Positions 31,701 to 42,107 of a DNA stretch of 64,000 nucleotides are shown one piece after another. The position numbers and the translations under genes are program-made. Source of the stretch: Closterium sp. NIES-65 (lineage: Eukaryota > Streptophyta > Zygnematophyceae > Desmidiales > Closteriaceae); assembly GCA_948144175.1 (NCBI GenBank), contig CANXME010000398.1, forward strand, positions 485,501 through 549,500, given 5' to 3'. Position 1 is the first letter of the stretch; each line of letters opens with the position of its first letter. Below the pieces are notes generated by a model. It was given only the letters and a program-made list of their open reading frames with translations. It did not search any database and was not told the origin of the DNA.

Positions 31701-34700
31701 GCGGAATTGGGGGGTTCTGGGGGTTTGGGGGAAGGGGAAGAGGGGATGGGAAGGGCGGGCAGTGGGTGGGGAGGGGGCAGGCTGTTTTTTGATCGAGAAG
31801 GCGCTGTTTGTGGGCGGACAGGCCGCAGAGGACGCCGCGCGGGGGACGTGACGGTGGTTGCTCAAAGTGAGGGTGCTGTGGCGGTTCTTTGGGGGGGAGA
31901 TGAGGGCGGAGGAGAGAGGAAGAGCGGGGAAATGGAAGGGAGGAGACTTTTGAGTCGACTCAAAACGAGGTGACTTCTGAGTCGACTCAAAAGTCACCTC
32001 GGGACGTGACGCAAGTGAGGGTGCTGTGGTGTTCTTTGGGGGGGAGATGAGGGCGGAGGAGAGAGGAAGAACGGGTAAATGGAAGGGAGGAAGGACGCAG
32101 CAGCAGCAGCAGAAGCAGTGTGCGGTTTTTGTTCCTCTCACGCTTCCCACGCTTCCGCTTCCCTCCCTCCGTTTCTCCCTTCCTCCCCTCCCCTCTCCCT
32201 GCCCGTCCCCTCCATCTCTCCCCCTCTGTACCCCTCTCTCCTTTCTTTCCCCCCCAATTGCCCCCTTGCTTTGCCACCCTTCCCCAGGAAGCACCTACAG
32301 CGCGAGTTTTTAGACCGCGGCGAGTTGTCGTATTTCAAGAACTGGCTGGAGCCGTCCTCACGCCGTTCTAGATTGCTCTCACGCTTCCCCCACTCCTGCC
32401 TTCCTCCCACTCCCCATTGCACCCCCTACCACTCCCCTGCACTCCCTTTCCCCTCTGCGCCTCCTACCTCACCTCAGGAAGCACCTACAGCGCGAGTTTC
32501 TAAATCGCGGAGTGTTCTCGTACTTCAAGAACTGGCTGGAGCCGCTGCCTGAGCTTTTCCTCTCGTTCGTCCTTTTCCCCCTTTCACACCCTTTCCCACC
32601 CCTTCCCCACCCCTTTCCCACCCCTTCCCACCCCTTTCCCACCCCTTCCCACCCCTTCCCACCCCTTCCCACCCCTTCCCACCCCTTCCCACCCCTTCCC
32701 ACCACCGTCCCACCACCGTCCCACCGCCGTCCCACCGCCGTCCCACCTCACCTCAGGAAGCACCTACAGCGCGAGTTCCTAGACCGCGGCGTGTTCTCGT
32801 ACCTCAAGAACTGGCTGGAACCGCTGCCTGACCTGTCGCTGCCCAACATCAAGATCCGCACCAGCATCCTCGAGCTCGTTAAAGAGGTGCGTTAAAGTGG
32901 AGGTGGGGGTTGAAAAGGGCGTGTGGAGGGGGAGAGTTGCTGGCTGGAGCCGCTGTCGGACTTGTTGCTGCCCAACATCAAGATCCGCACCAGCATCCTT
33001 GAGCTCGTTAAAGAGGTGCGTTAAAGTGGAGGGGGGGAGAGGGGGGGGGGGGGGGGGTATGGTTGGGGAGGGGGGGAACGGAATGGGAAGGGGGGGAAAG
33101 GCGGGGAAGAGGGACGGGGAAAAAGCGGGGAGAGGGGTTGGGGGGGAGGTGGGGAGAAGGAAGAGGGGATAAGGTTACTGGGGTGTATGTAGGGAGTGAG
33201 TTGTTGGCTGGAACCGCTGCCTGACCTGTCGCTGCCCAACATCAAGATCCTCACCAGCATCCTCGAGCTCGTTAAATAGGTACATTTGGGGGGGGGGTAT
33301 GGTAGGGGAGAAGGGGAAATAAACTGGGGTGAGGTGGGGATGGAGGGCGGAGCAGGGGAAGGGCGGACAGGGGGAGAGGGTGGGAAGAAAGTAACAGGGA
33401 TAAGGTGAATGGGGTGTGTGTGTGGAGGGGGAGGAGAGTTGGTGGCTGGAGCCGCTGGCCAGCTGCCATACCTGCCCCTGCTCCTTCTTTCTGCCCACAG
33501 CTACCAATATGTTTCCACTCTAACGTCCCTCTGCCTGCCGCTCTCCATGTTCCCTGCGGCCTCCCCTATCGTTGTTCCCTTCCCTCCCTCCCTCCCCATG
33601 CCTCTCGCCCCCACTCCTTCCGGCCGCAGTTACCAATAGACGTGGGAGGCAGCCCGGAAAGGAGGAGACAGCTCAAGGAGAGCTCTTCCCCCTTTCACCC
33701 ATCCTCTGTTGTTGCGTCTCCGCCCTTGCCTCCCTCCTTTCGCCTCCCCGTCCTTCTATCCGCAGTTACCAATAGACGTGGGAGGCAGCCCGGAAAGGCG
33801 GAGACAGCTCAAGGAGAGCGGGTTGGGCCGGGTGAGTGTGAGGGAGAGGCGTGAGGTGGGAGTTGGGTGGGAGGGTGGGTGTGGGGAAGAAGTCTTTATG
33901 CGTAGAGTGTCTTTATGTGCACCCTCTGTGCACCCTCTGTGCACCTTCTGGGAGGGTGCAAAGTTGTAGATTGTCTCTGTGCACCCGGTCGGTCCGACTC
34001 CCCACCCGGTCGATTCGTCAACCCCACCCGGATGACCCGGATAATCCGGTTCCCCGTCCGGATCACTATCCGGTTGGTCTGGTTCCCCACCCGGTACCGC
34101 ACCCAGTTGGTCTGGTTCCCCACCCGGTACCGCACCCGGTTGGTCTGGTTCCCCACCCGGTACCGCACCCGGTTGGTCTGGTTCCCCACCCGGTACCGCA
34201 CCCGGTTGGTCCGGTTCCCCACCCGGATGACCCGGATGATCAGGTTCCCCATCCGGATGGTCTGGTCGATCCGGTTCCCGACCCGGTACCCCACCCGGAT
34301 GGTCCGCCTCCCCACCCTGGACCGGGTCGATCCGTTTCCCCACCCGGATGACCCGGATGACCCGGATGATCCGGTTCCCTGTCCGGACAGTCCGGTTGAT
34401 CCGGTTCACGGCTGGTCGGTCCTGCGCTTTCTTCAATGAAAGTGGGTTGGTCTGGGTGAGGGGAGTGAGTGTGTGTGGGGTGTGAGGACCTCGGTTCTGT
34501 CTCTCGGCTCTCGTTCTGATCCAACGGCCCTCCTTGCGAGGGACCTGGTCGACAATTTCTCATTCTTTCTCCGGTGACCCACCTCACCCTTCTCTCCCTT
34601 ATCTCCCCCTTCAAACCCCCTCAACCCCCTCACCATTCACTCCTTCTCACTCCCCTCGCCCCTCTCACCCCCCCGTCCAGGTGGTGATGTTTCTGTCCAA

Positions 34701-37700
34701 GCTTCCAGAGGAGACGGTGCAGAACAGAAATCTCACTGATGTGCCTTGAAAAGCTTTTCCAAATCTCTCCCCACCTTTCTCCGCCACTCCTTACCTCCCC
34801 TCCCTCTCACCCCCCGTCCAGGTGGTGATGTTTCTGTCCAAGCTGCCAGAAGAGACGGTGCAGAACAGAAAGCTCGCGAGGGATCTGGTCGACATGTGGG
34901 TGCGTTGCTGCCTTGCTGCAAGGGGGCAGGGGGGGTATTAAGGGGGACACAAGGGGTGGGACAAGGGAGGGCACAAGGGGGGGGCACAAGTGGGCACAAG
35001 GGGGGTCAAGGGGGGTCAACACAGAACAGGAAGCTAGCAAGGGACCATGGGGGAAACAGAAAAGGGGGTGCGTTGCCTGCTTGCAAAGGGGGTCAATGGA
35101 CCATGGGGGAAACAGAAAAGGTTGCGGGATGGGGGGCAAAGAGGGGACAAGGGGAAAACTGGAAGCTAGCGAGGGACCTGGTCGACATGTGGGTGCATTG
35201 CTGCCTTGCAAAGGGGGGTGTTGCCACCTTGCTGCAGGGAAGGGGGGAGAAGGAGGAAGGGGAGGATGGGGGGTCGGAAAAAAGGGGAAGGAGGGCTTTT
35301 TGGGAGTGTGCAGGGTTGCCTTAGCAGTTGGGGGGGTTGTGGGTGGGAAAGAAGAAGAGCACTCACTGTTGTGAGCTAGGCCGAATGAGGGCCTTTAGCT
35401 GCTGGGTTTTTTTGTAGGCGCTTCAAAAACGACCTCAATGGGGGGGTTGTGGGTGGGAAAGAAGAAGAGCACCCACTGTTGTGAGCTGAGCCGAAGTGAG
35501 GGCCTTTAGCTGCTGGTTTTTGAGTCCACCTGCTTTCACTTCTTTGCTCTCCACTTCTTCTGCTCCCTCCCTCCCCCCGTTTCATTCGCGTCCATTTTTT
35601 TCAAGAGCATGCACGAACGTGATTTAGGAGGAGCATGGCATCTTAAATGATAAAACAATTCCTCTTGCCCATTCCTCTCTTCCCCACCCCATCCCCCCCC
35701 CCCCCCCCCCTTCCCCTCCTCCCTCCCCTCCCCCTCCTTCCTCCCCATCGCCCCCTTCCCTTCTCTTTCCCCTGCAGTCACGGCCCATATTTGAGAAGAG
35801 CACACACTACCGTGACTTGAGGAACGACTATGACCGACCCACACGCCCTCCACCTTCACAGAGGTTAGTACGACAAGAAGCAGCAACTCTTGGTAATATG
35901 TGCCTCCAATTGAGTTGTGTTAGTTTGTTGTGGGCGTTTTCTAATTACTCAAGAGAATGTGCGTTGCGAGTTGGCACTGAGCAGCTCAGCCGATTGTGTG
36001 AGGCTTGCAAACCGACTGCGCACGCTCGTGTGCGGAGAGTGAGGTCATGTGCGCGCAACTTCCCCCACCCGCTCATGTGCGCGCTGGTCATGTATCGGCG
36101 CAATCGCGGCCTGATGATTTAGATTAAAAGAAACTCTTGTTCTTTGTCAAATTCTTCCAACCCAACCAACACCCTTTGCCCTCTCTCCCTGTGTTTATGG
36201 CATGCAGGGAAGATGCGTCAGCGCATGTGTCGTCGCACTCGCGGCCTGACGACCTAGATCTAGACAACGCCGGGTGAGTTACGATGGGTCACTTGAGAGT
36301 CAGCACTGGGTGGGCTTTGGGTCTGCGTTGGGTGAGCTTTGGGTTGAGTTGGGATGGGAGCTTTTATGGCTCCTTTGTGTCTGCTTCAGGTGTGCTGTGT
36401 TCCAGATGTCTTCCAGCTGTGTTCCAGCTGTGTTCTGGCTGCTTGCCGCTGTGTTGTGCCGGCTGAGTCCCCTCCCTTCTCCCCTCCTCATCCTCCCTCC
36501 CTCCCTCCCTCCCTCCCTCCCTCCCTCCCTCCCTCCCTCCCTCCCCCCCTCCCTCCCTCCCTCCCTCCCTTCCTCCCTCCCTCCCTCCCTCCCTCCGTCC
36601 CTCCCTCCCTCCCTCCCTCCCTCCCTCCCTCCGTCCCTCCCTCCCTCCCTCCCTCCCTCCCTCCTCTCACTCACTCACACACTCGCTCCTTCGGCCTTGC
36701 CCTATCTCTCGCTCACTCCCACACTTTTCCCTTGACTCTCCGTCCGACCTGTTGACTTCCGGGTGACGCAGGGAGGCGAGGGGGGAGGCGGAGGAGGGGC
36801 CGGGGAAGAAGCGGGTGATGACGCGCGTGCCACAGCCCATGGCCATGGACTTCCGAGTGCGCCCCGAGTCCAAGGTCACCGAGGAGATGCTGGCTCGGCG
36901 CGGCCAAAAGGACGCCAGACACCAGAGCGTGAGTGCCGTGGGGTGCGGTGCAGTACGGTGGGGTGGGGTGGGAGTGGGAATGGGGGGAGATGGGAATGGG
37001 GTGATGGACTGCTGAGTGCCACCACTCCGAGTCCAAGGTCACCGAGGAGATGCAGATGCTGGCACGGGCGTGGCCACAAGGACGCCAGACACCAGAGCGT
37101 GAGTGCCGTGGGGTGGGGAGTGAAATTGGGATTGGAGTGGGAATGGGACTGGGATTGGTAGTGGAATACGGTGGGGTGGGGTGGAGTGCGGTAGTAGTGG
37201 GAACGGAGGTGGGAGGGTGGAATGGGAAGGAAGGGGTGTGCGTCAAAGCGTCTTAATGTGGGGGGGGGACGAGGATGCCAGACACCAGGGACGGTTGTTG
37301 AGGAGTGGCAGTCCAAGGTCATCAAGTAGATGCTGGCACGGCACGGCCACAAGGACGCCAGACACCAGAGCGTGGGTGCCCTGGGGTGTGGTGTGGTGGA
37401 GTGGGTTGGAATGGGGTAAGGTGCAGTAGGAGTGGGAATGGGGTAGGTGGGAATGGGAGGTTGGAAATCAGATCGTGGCTAGGGGAATGGGAAGGCAGGT
37501 GCGTGCTTTGCGTGGTTTCGATGCTCGGGCATTACGGTGTTAAATACCGAAACGTGAGTGGGAAGGGGAGGGGAGGGGACAAGGGAGGGTAGAGGAGGGA
37601 GGCCAAGGGAGTTGTTAGCATGGGGATATGTTCTCACTGGTATTGATTCTATTTATTCTGCTTGCTGGTGGTGCTGTGGCACAGGTGACCAAGAAGCTCC

Positions 37701-37783
37701 AGAAGCTGAGGCAGAGCAAGAACAAGAACCTGCGTGCGGAGAAAGTTAGTGTTCAGGGCCGAGGCATGGTCAAGTTTGTATGA
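28752..37783 (+). CDS. IWS1: IWS1/Spn1 transcription elongation factor
   Basis: Eleven exons with GT-AG junctions, all joining in frame: 28752-28759, 29146-29629, 30117-30245, 31113-31321, 32757-32886, 33766-33831, 34822-34899, 35778-35863, 36208-36273, 36772-36928, 37685-37783 (TGA). The product is 503 residues. The N-terminal 200 are acidic and Gly-rich, as in other IWS1 proteins. Exons 4-8 give the TFIIS N-terminal (TND/LW) domain: EEFHAKMLKAAEDD, MLPEMLNTLRK, REFLDRGVFSYLKNWLEPLP, NIKIRTSILELVKE, LPIDVGGSPERRRQLKESGL, VVMFLSKLPEETVQNRKLAR, SRPIFEKST. The C-terminus ends VSVQGRGMVKFV as in plant IWS1. IWS1 acts in the nucleus with SPT6 and RNA polymerase II in elongation and mRNA processing. 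Exon 1 has only 8 coding bases. Six introns or intron ends carry partial exon copies; the complete copies listed are the only set that rebuilds the whole domain. Confidence 0.93.
30730..31056 (+). repeat. Three partial copies of IWS1 exon 4 5' part with acceptors
   Basis: Segments starting at 30730, 30870 and 31000, each after a CAG acceptor and similar pyrimidine-rich intron, repeat the start of exon 4 (AEEEDEVG...). The second and third run into stop codons after RLFHSLAFA and RLFKHVPFA. The first diverges after GPLFQGELFKKE. The true exon 4 is the fourth and last copy (31113). Its own acceptor is TTGAAG, weaker than those of the decoys. Confidence 0.88.
31478..31850 (+). repeat. Two partial copies of IWS1 exon 4 3' part with donor
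   Basis: 31478-31611 repeats the last two thirds of exon 4 (KALFVEEFHAKM... to TLRK) with an intact GTGAGG donor and near-identical coding sequence. A second, shorter copy near 31796-31850 keeps KALFV and then degenerates to a stop. Both are downstream of the true exon. Confidence 0.88.
32288..32555 (+). repeat. Two partial copies of IWS1 exon 5 5' part with acceptors
   Basis: Copies at 32288-32357 and 32476-32550, each after a CAG, encode KHLQREF...KNWLEP and then lose similarity. The complete exon 5 follows at 32757. Confidence 0.88.
32580..32745. repeat. CCCACCCCTT minisatellite
   Basis: An intron segment of about 10-bp CCCACCCCTTC units followed by CCACCGTC units, between the last decoy and the true IWS1 exon 5. 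Confidence 0.85.
32937..33465 (+). repeat. Three partial copies of IWS1 exon 5 3' part with donors
   Basis: 32937-33019 (WLEPLSDLLLPNIKIRTS... to KE, donor GTGCGT and the same intron start as the true exon), 33203-33278 (the same segment but ending in TAG before GTACAT) and a short piece at 33440-33462. All lie downstream of the true exon 5. Confidence 0.87.
33636..33690 (+). repeat. Partial copy of IWS1 exon 6 with acceptor
   Basis: After CGGCCGCAG the sequence encodes LPIDVGGSPERRRQLKES and then diverges before the donor. The complete exon 6 is the next copy at 33766. Confidence 0.88.
33985..34400. repeat. 33-bp and 9-bp minisatellite in IWS1 intron 6
   Basis: About four copies of a 33-bp unit (GGTTGGTCTGGTTCCCCACC plus CGGTACCGCACCC) at about 34073-34211, flanked by GGATGACCC-type 9-bp units. 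It opens long, meaningless frames on both strands. Confidence 0.88.
34681..34745 (+). repeat. Partial copy of IWS1 exon 7 with acceptor
   Basis: After CCCCCGTCCAG, the segment encodes VVMFLSKLPEETVQNRN and then loses similarity before the donor. The complete exon 7 is at 34822 after the same acceptor context. Confidence 0.88.
35020..35200 (+). repeat. Partial copies of IWS1 exon 7 3' part
   Basis: A piece near 35022-35052 (NRKLARD-like) and a longer one at 35155-35190 (KLARDLVDMW with a GTGCAT donor and following TGCTGCCTTGC as after the true exon). Both are downstream of the true exon 7. Confidence 0.82.
36489..36663. repeat. (CCCT)n microsatellite
   Basis: About 170 bases of almost pure CCCT/CCTC units in IWS1 intron 9. 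The Pro-Ser-Leu and Glu-Gly-Arg frames it opens are artefacts. Confidence 0.95.
37026..37377 (+). repeat. Partial copies of IWS1 exon 10 3' part with donors
   Basis: 37026-37100 repeats the end of exon 10 (ESKVTEEM then a shifted KDARHQS segment) with an intact GTGAGT donor. A short piece lies near 37270, and 37310-37370 is a third copy with a GTGGGT donor and an internal TAG. All are downstream of the true exon 10. Confidence 0.85.
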
Positions 37784-38059
37784 GCCCAGTTTGCCTAGCA
37801 TTCATTTGTGCTGTAATCTAAGCCTTGTACACATTAGAATTGTGAGCATCCGTCGATCATAAGTGACTGGGCGGAGCTGGAAGTGTTGGTGATCATTCAT
37901 TTGTGAATATTGGGGTAGTGGTGACATTCACATCTGTGATATTTTTTTTTTTTTTTTTTTTTTTGGAATTGGAGTATACATTAAAGAGGACAATGCATAC
38001 AGCAATAGCAGTCGTAACTGAGCGTGAGGGCAGGCACCTTGCGCTGCCCAGCGAGACAA

Positions 38060-41000
38060 CTAGGGCGGTTGGAGAGCCCTCTTGGGTCTGTTCCAGATGG
38101 CCGCAAAGCTGTCCGACCAGCCCCACTTCCTGTCTCCGACTTTCCTGATCCTCATCAGCATCTTTTGTTCTGCTTCAAAAACCCCCCTAACCTTTTTGAG
38201 TTTCCCCAGCTTGCCCGGCCTCACAACTTTCGCCCCAGTCACTCTTGTGTACACCCTTACGTGCAGCCGGAAAGCCGTCCCGATTCTCCTGAGCACCCGC
38301 CGGGCTCTGAATTTTTGCCCACGGAAGCTCGCCTCGCAGCGTTCCACCCACAACTGGTGGAAGGTGATGGCCGTTAGTGTAGCCTCTGGGAAGTCTGACG
38401 TGGTACCAGTTTCCTGGAACAGTAGATCACCGAGCGTGGCAGATGTCCTTGTGGGGTTGAGCATGCGCAGAGCGCGCCAGAGACCAGAAACCACAGGCTG
38501 AATCACCGGGCAGCTAAAAAGGCAGTGATCCTGTGTCTCAATCTCTCCACAGTACGGGCACTTCGGCTTACTGCTGAGAAAATCCACCCTCTCCCCAACC
38601 TGAAGGTTGTGGTTGTGTATACGCGTAAGGACATCACGCGGTCGGTTCGGGATGGCAAGCGAGTTTCTGGTGTGGATAATTCGGTCCCAGTCTATCTTCC
38701 CGCTCCACTTGCCGACCCACTTCTCCTGCTTCGTGGAGACCGCGACTGGCACAGCCCACGATTCCCTCAGCTGCTTCAGGGATGACAGCTGCCCGTTCGT
38801 GAAAATCCCCGAACGAAAAATTGTAGCCGCTGCATGTTCGCCACCGCCGCTGTTCCCAGACGATTTTTTCACCCCAGATCCAGCCCCCTTGCCACTGGCA
38901 TCCGGGATGAGCACTTCCTTCCATTCCTGCGGGGCTGCATCAAGTGCTTTGAGAGCCAGCCGGGCTGAGTCCCTGCTACGCAGCTCCCGCTCAAGCGTAT
39001 CCATGTCCTTAATCTCCACCGTACCGTCCTGACGCGTGGTTACCAGGTCACCCAGCCTCGTCCCCCAGAGGCCCTTAGCCTCCTTTTGTCCACCCACTGG
39101 GTTCGTGCAGTTCAGAAGCAGCTTCCGGTTAAAAACCACCCTTTCTTGCGCCACCTCCTCTTTGCTGTCTGACTTCCCAGTGTCCGCCATCGGGGATTTC
39201 ATGAAAGTCTCGCATGTCTGTAACCAGCGCTCGTTTTCTCCCGGCCAGTGCTTCAGCAACCGTTCATGAGCCAGGAACGTGTCCTCTCCGAGCGGTAATC
39301 CCGCCGCCTTGAGCGTGATTTCCCTTTTTTTTTGGTTCTTCTCCAGCAGCAAGCAGCCAATCCTTCTCGCGGCAAGGCAGGCGAGAAGCACTCCTGGGTC
39401 CAGAACTCCGAGACCTCCGTCGGCTTTCGGCGTGGTAAGCAGCCCCCAGTTCCACAGCACAAACCCTTTCTCAGCCGATGCATTGTTCCCCGTTAAGAAA
39501 TTGTGAATCAGCTTAACGAGCTTCTTCCAGATCTCCTCTGACGGGGGATAGACCTGCGCCTGGTATGCTATTCTCGGTGTGATGTAGCAGTTGATAATCA
39601 CAACCCTCGCCGCAATCGTGAGGAAGAGCGCCTTCCACTTAATCAACTCCACTATTATTTTTTCAAAAGCCCGCTTCCAGGTCGGCTCACTGCTTCCAGA
39701 GGGGGTGACCCAGACTCCCAGGACTCTCTCCGCTTCGTCCGCATTGGCCCATTTAAAGCCGCCCAGCGTCCTTGGTCTCCTCCCAATGTTGTGGCCGATC
39801 GGGAGGATCACCGATTTGCCCTTGTTCGTCTGCAGCCCTGACAGTCCAGCAAACCAGGCTAACAGCTTCTCAGCCCTGGCGATTTGTCTTTTCCCATCCA
39901 AAAAGAGTGTCGTGTCGTTCGCGTAACCGACATACGCTAACCGTTGGTTTGCCTTGTTGCAGAGACCAATCTTCCGACGCTCTGCCTCTTGCGCCAGCGG
40001 TTCCACCGCGCAGAGAAACAGGTACGGAGCGAGTGGGCAGCCCTGTCTCACCCCCGACTTAACTTCCACTGCTTCCCCCAGCCAACCGTTGATTAATAAC
40101 CTTGTTCTTGTGTCTTTGTGCAGACCTTCCACCCAGCCGACGAATCTCTCTGGGAAGCCCATTTCCTTGAGGGTGCTGAAAAGGAAGCTTCTAGACACCG
40201 AGTCGAAGGCCTTGCGGAAATCTACCAGCAGCATGTACCAGTCTTTATTCCCCTTTTTCGCCGCCTCAATAACATCAGCAACCACACCGATGGCCTCCGA
40301 GATTCTCCTGCCGGGAATAAAGCCGTACTGCTCCGCCGAGATCACCTTGTGCAGGTGCATCTTCATCCGGTTCGCCACCACCCGCGCCAGCACCTTGTAC
40401 GTGAAGTTCAGAAGTGTGATCGGACGATAGTTGTCTAGATTGTCCTTCTCTCCCTTTTTATGGAGCAGAATAGTAATCGCTTCTTTGATGCTTGCAGGAA
40501 TGGTTGCTGAAACCGAGAAGGATTGCGCCATGCGGAGGAACTCCTTGCCGAGGACATCCCAGTGTCTTTCAAACAGCTCTTTCGGGAGCCCATCCTTCCC
40601 GGGTGATTTGCCGTCTGCAAGCGCTTTGATGGCCTGTTTAGCCTCCTCTTCTGTCCAATCTGCTGCGAGCCCAGCCGCCGACTCTGCATCCAACTTTCTC
40701 CCAGCAAGCGGTTTCCACCGCTCTGTTGATGTCCGACCGTCAGTGCCGAAAAGGTCCGTGAAATACTGCGTCGCGGCCGTCAGAATCCCGGGTGAGTCAG
40801 AAATCTTGACGCCTCCCACCTTCAGCTCTGCAATCTGTGTCTTCTGCTTCCTGACCTTGACTCTCGCCGATAGGAAAGGCGAAGGGACCTCCCCAGCTAA
40901 CTCCGCATCCGTCCCTGTCATCACGTGAAGTCTGTCCCGTTTTGATGCATGGTACTCTCTCAGCTGCGCGTCCCTGACGTGAAACAGATCACTCGTCTTT

Positions 41001-41995
41001 AGACAGCTCGGGTTGCGCATCTGCTCCTGATGTAGCTCCGCCACTACCTCCGCCAGATGAGCCGTTGTTTTCTTTACTCTTTTGTTCTCCTCCTTCATGT
41101 ACGCACGTAAACCAGCATTGAGCCTCCCAAGTAGTAACTCGAAATTACCATCTCCATCCTCAGCCGCTTTCGCCAAGGCAGCCTCTACCGCTTTCCGAAT
41201 TCCAGGCCTGCCCAGGGCTGCTGCATGCAGTCTCAAGATGCCAGGACCCAGGTGAGAAGATGCTTTTATTTTTAAGGCGATTTTGATCCCAAATCCATGA
41301 TTTGAGATGTACTCCTCCGGCCGTATGTGTGCAGCTATATCAAGATGCGGGAGCAGCGAGCAAGAAACTAGCGCGCGGTCAATGCGAGAGCTGGATTGCT
41401 TGGATGCAGCGTAAAAGGTGTACTCTCTGAGCTTAGGGTGAAGCGTGCGGAAAGCGTCTGAGAGTTGAAAGCGGTTGCATCTTGAAATAAGCCTGTCGTT
41501 TTCTAAGGAAGTGCCTGATTGTGACGTCCGATCTAAAACTGGGTCTTCTACCATGTTCAGGTCTCCCAGGAGAACTACGTGGTCAGTGGTGGGGATCTGG
41601 TCAAAAGCCGGGCCGACAACGTTCTTCAAAAAAGAGCATCTGTCAGTGGCATCTGCGGGAAAGTAAGCAGCAATGAGGGTAAGAGTGAAATCGAAGCGGC
41701 TAGCGGTAGTTACTATCAGTCTCCCTGATGGGTGTGTGCTGGTGTTCGTGAGAAGGACGGAGGGATCCCTGGTAAGAACGGCAACGCCGCCGGCTTTATC
41801 AGTGGGTGGCGTTGTGAGGACTGTGGTGAAGGATGGAGTTTTCCAGTAAGTGTGGTTATCCGGAAGTCTTGTGTCTGTGAGAATGATGATGTCAGCTGCT
41901 GTTCTAATCCAGGTTGAGACTCTGTCTTGCTTTGTTTTGTCACCTAGGCCGTTGACGTTAAGGCCTGCTAAGGAGAAGAAATTTTTGTTACTCAT
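38060..41995 (-). CDS. LINE ORF2: APE endonuclease and reverse transcriptase
   Basis: An intact 1311-residue frame from ATG 41995 (MSNKNFFSLAGLNVNGLG). The frame is open 24 codons earlier only from a GTG. N-terminal APE endonuclease: LNVNGLGD, TDTRLPDN, LLGDLNMVEDP, SSRIDRALVS, and a final motif SNHGFG where the family has SDH. The RT follows: YRPITLLNFTYKVLARVVAN, EQYGFIPGRR, LLVDFRKAFDSVS, SGVRQGCPLAPYLFL and a motif C reading YANDT where the family has F/YADDT. C-terminal zf-RVT-type zinc region CPYCGEIETQDHCLFSCP. No RNase H was seen. Two catalytic Asp positions are Asn, each one G-to-A change away, so the frame is intact but the enzyme is probably impaired or dead. There is a 112-nt gap after ORF1. 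Confidence 0.93.
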   Translation of the reverse strand: MSNKNFFSLAGLNVNGLGDKTKQDRVSTWIRTAADIIILTDTRLPDNHTYWKTPSFTTVLTTPPTDKAGGVAVLTRDPSVLLTNTSTHPSGRLIVTTASRFDFTLTLIAAYFPADATDRCSFLKNVVGPAFDQIPTTDHVVLLGDLNMVEDPVLDRTSQSGTSLENDRLISRCNRFQLSDAFRTLHPKLREYTFYAASKQSSSRIDRALVSCSLLPHLDIAAHIRPEEYISNHGFGIKIALKIKASSHLGPGILRLHAAALGRPGIRKAVEAALAKAAEDGDGNFELLLGRLNAGLRAYMKEENKRVKKTTAHLAEVVAELHQEQMRNPSCLKTSDLFHVRDAQLREYHASKRDRLHVMTGTDAELAGEVPSPFLSARVKVRKQKTQIAELKVGGVKISDSPGILTAATQYFTDLFGTDGRTSTERWKPLAGRKLDAESAAGLAADWTEEEAKQAIKALADGKSPGKDGLPKELFERHWDVLGKEFLRMAQSFSVSATIPASIKEAITILLHKKGEKDNLDNYRPITLLNFTYKVLARVVANRMKMHLHKVISAEQYGFIPGRRISEAIGVVADVIEAAKKGNKDWYMLLVDFRKAFDSVSRSFLFSTLKEMGFPERFVGWVEGLHKDTRTRLLINGWLGEAVEVKSGVRQGCPLAPYLFLCAVEPLAQEAERRKIGLCNKANQRLAYVGYANDTTLFLDGKRQIARAEKLLAWFAGLSGLQTNKGKSVILPIGHNIGRRPRTLGGFKWANADEAERVLGVWVTPSGSSEPTWKRAFEKIIVELIKWKALFLTIAARVVIINCYITPRIAYQAQVYPPSEEIWKKLVKLIHNFLTGNNASAEKGFVLWNWGLLTTPKADGGLGVLDPGVLLACLAARRIGCLLLEKNQKKREITLKAAGLPLGEDTFLAHERLLKHWPGENERWLQTCETFMKSPMADTGKSDSKEEVAQERVVFNRKLLLNCTNPVGGQKEAKGLWGTRLGDLVTTRQDGTVEIKDMDTLERELRSRDSARLALKALDAAPQEWKEVLIPDASGKGAGSGVKKSSGNSGGGEHAAATIFRSGIFTNGQLSSLKQLRESWAVPVAVSTKQEKWVGKWSGKIDWDRIIHTRNSLAIPNRPRDVLTRIHNHNLQVGERVDFLSSKPKCPYCGEIETQDHCLFSCPVIQPVVSGLWRALRMLNPTRTSATLGDLLFQETGTTSDFPEATLTAITFHQLWVERCEASFRGQKFRARRVLRRIGTAFRLHVRVYTRVTGAKVVRPGKLGKLKKVRGVFEAEQKMLMRIRKVGDRKWGWSDSFAAIWNRPKRALQPP

Positions 41996-42107
41996 TTGAT
42001 AACTGCCTGGAGGCCCCTGTTCATCCACAGGCCGAAGATGGTGACAACACTGACTACTGCACTCCACCCTACAATCGCCAACAGTACACTGTTCTCCTTC
42101 CGCAGCC

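Noticed and set aside
32079..32552. Pro/Ser-rich frames through IWS1 introns
   Set aside because: Pyrimidine-rich intron sequence; the real exons interrupt these frames with correct splice sites.
33756..34436. 226-residue Gly/Glu/Pro/Asp repeat frame (-)
   Set aside because: Entirely made of the 33-bp and 9-bp minisatellite in an IWS1 intron.
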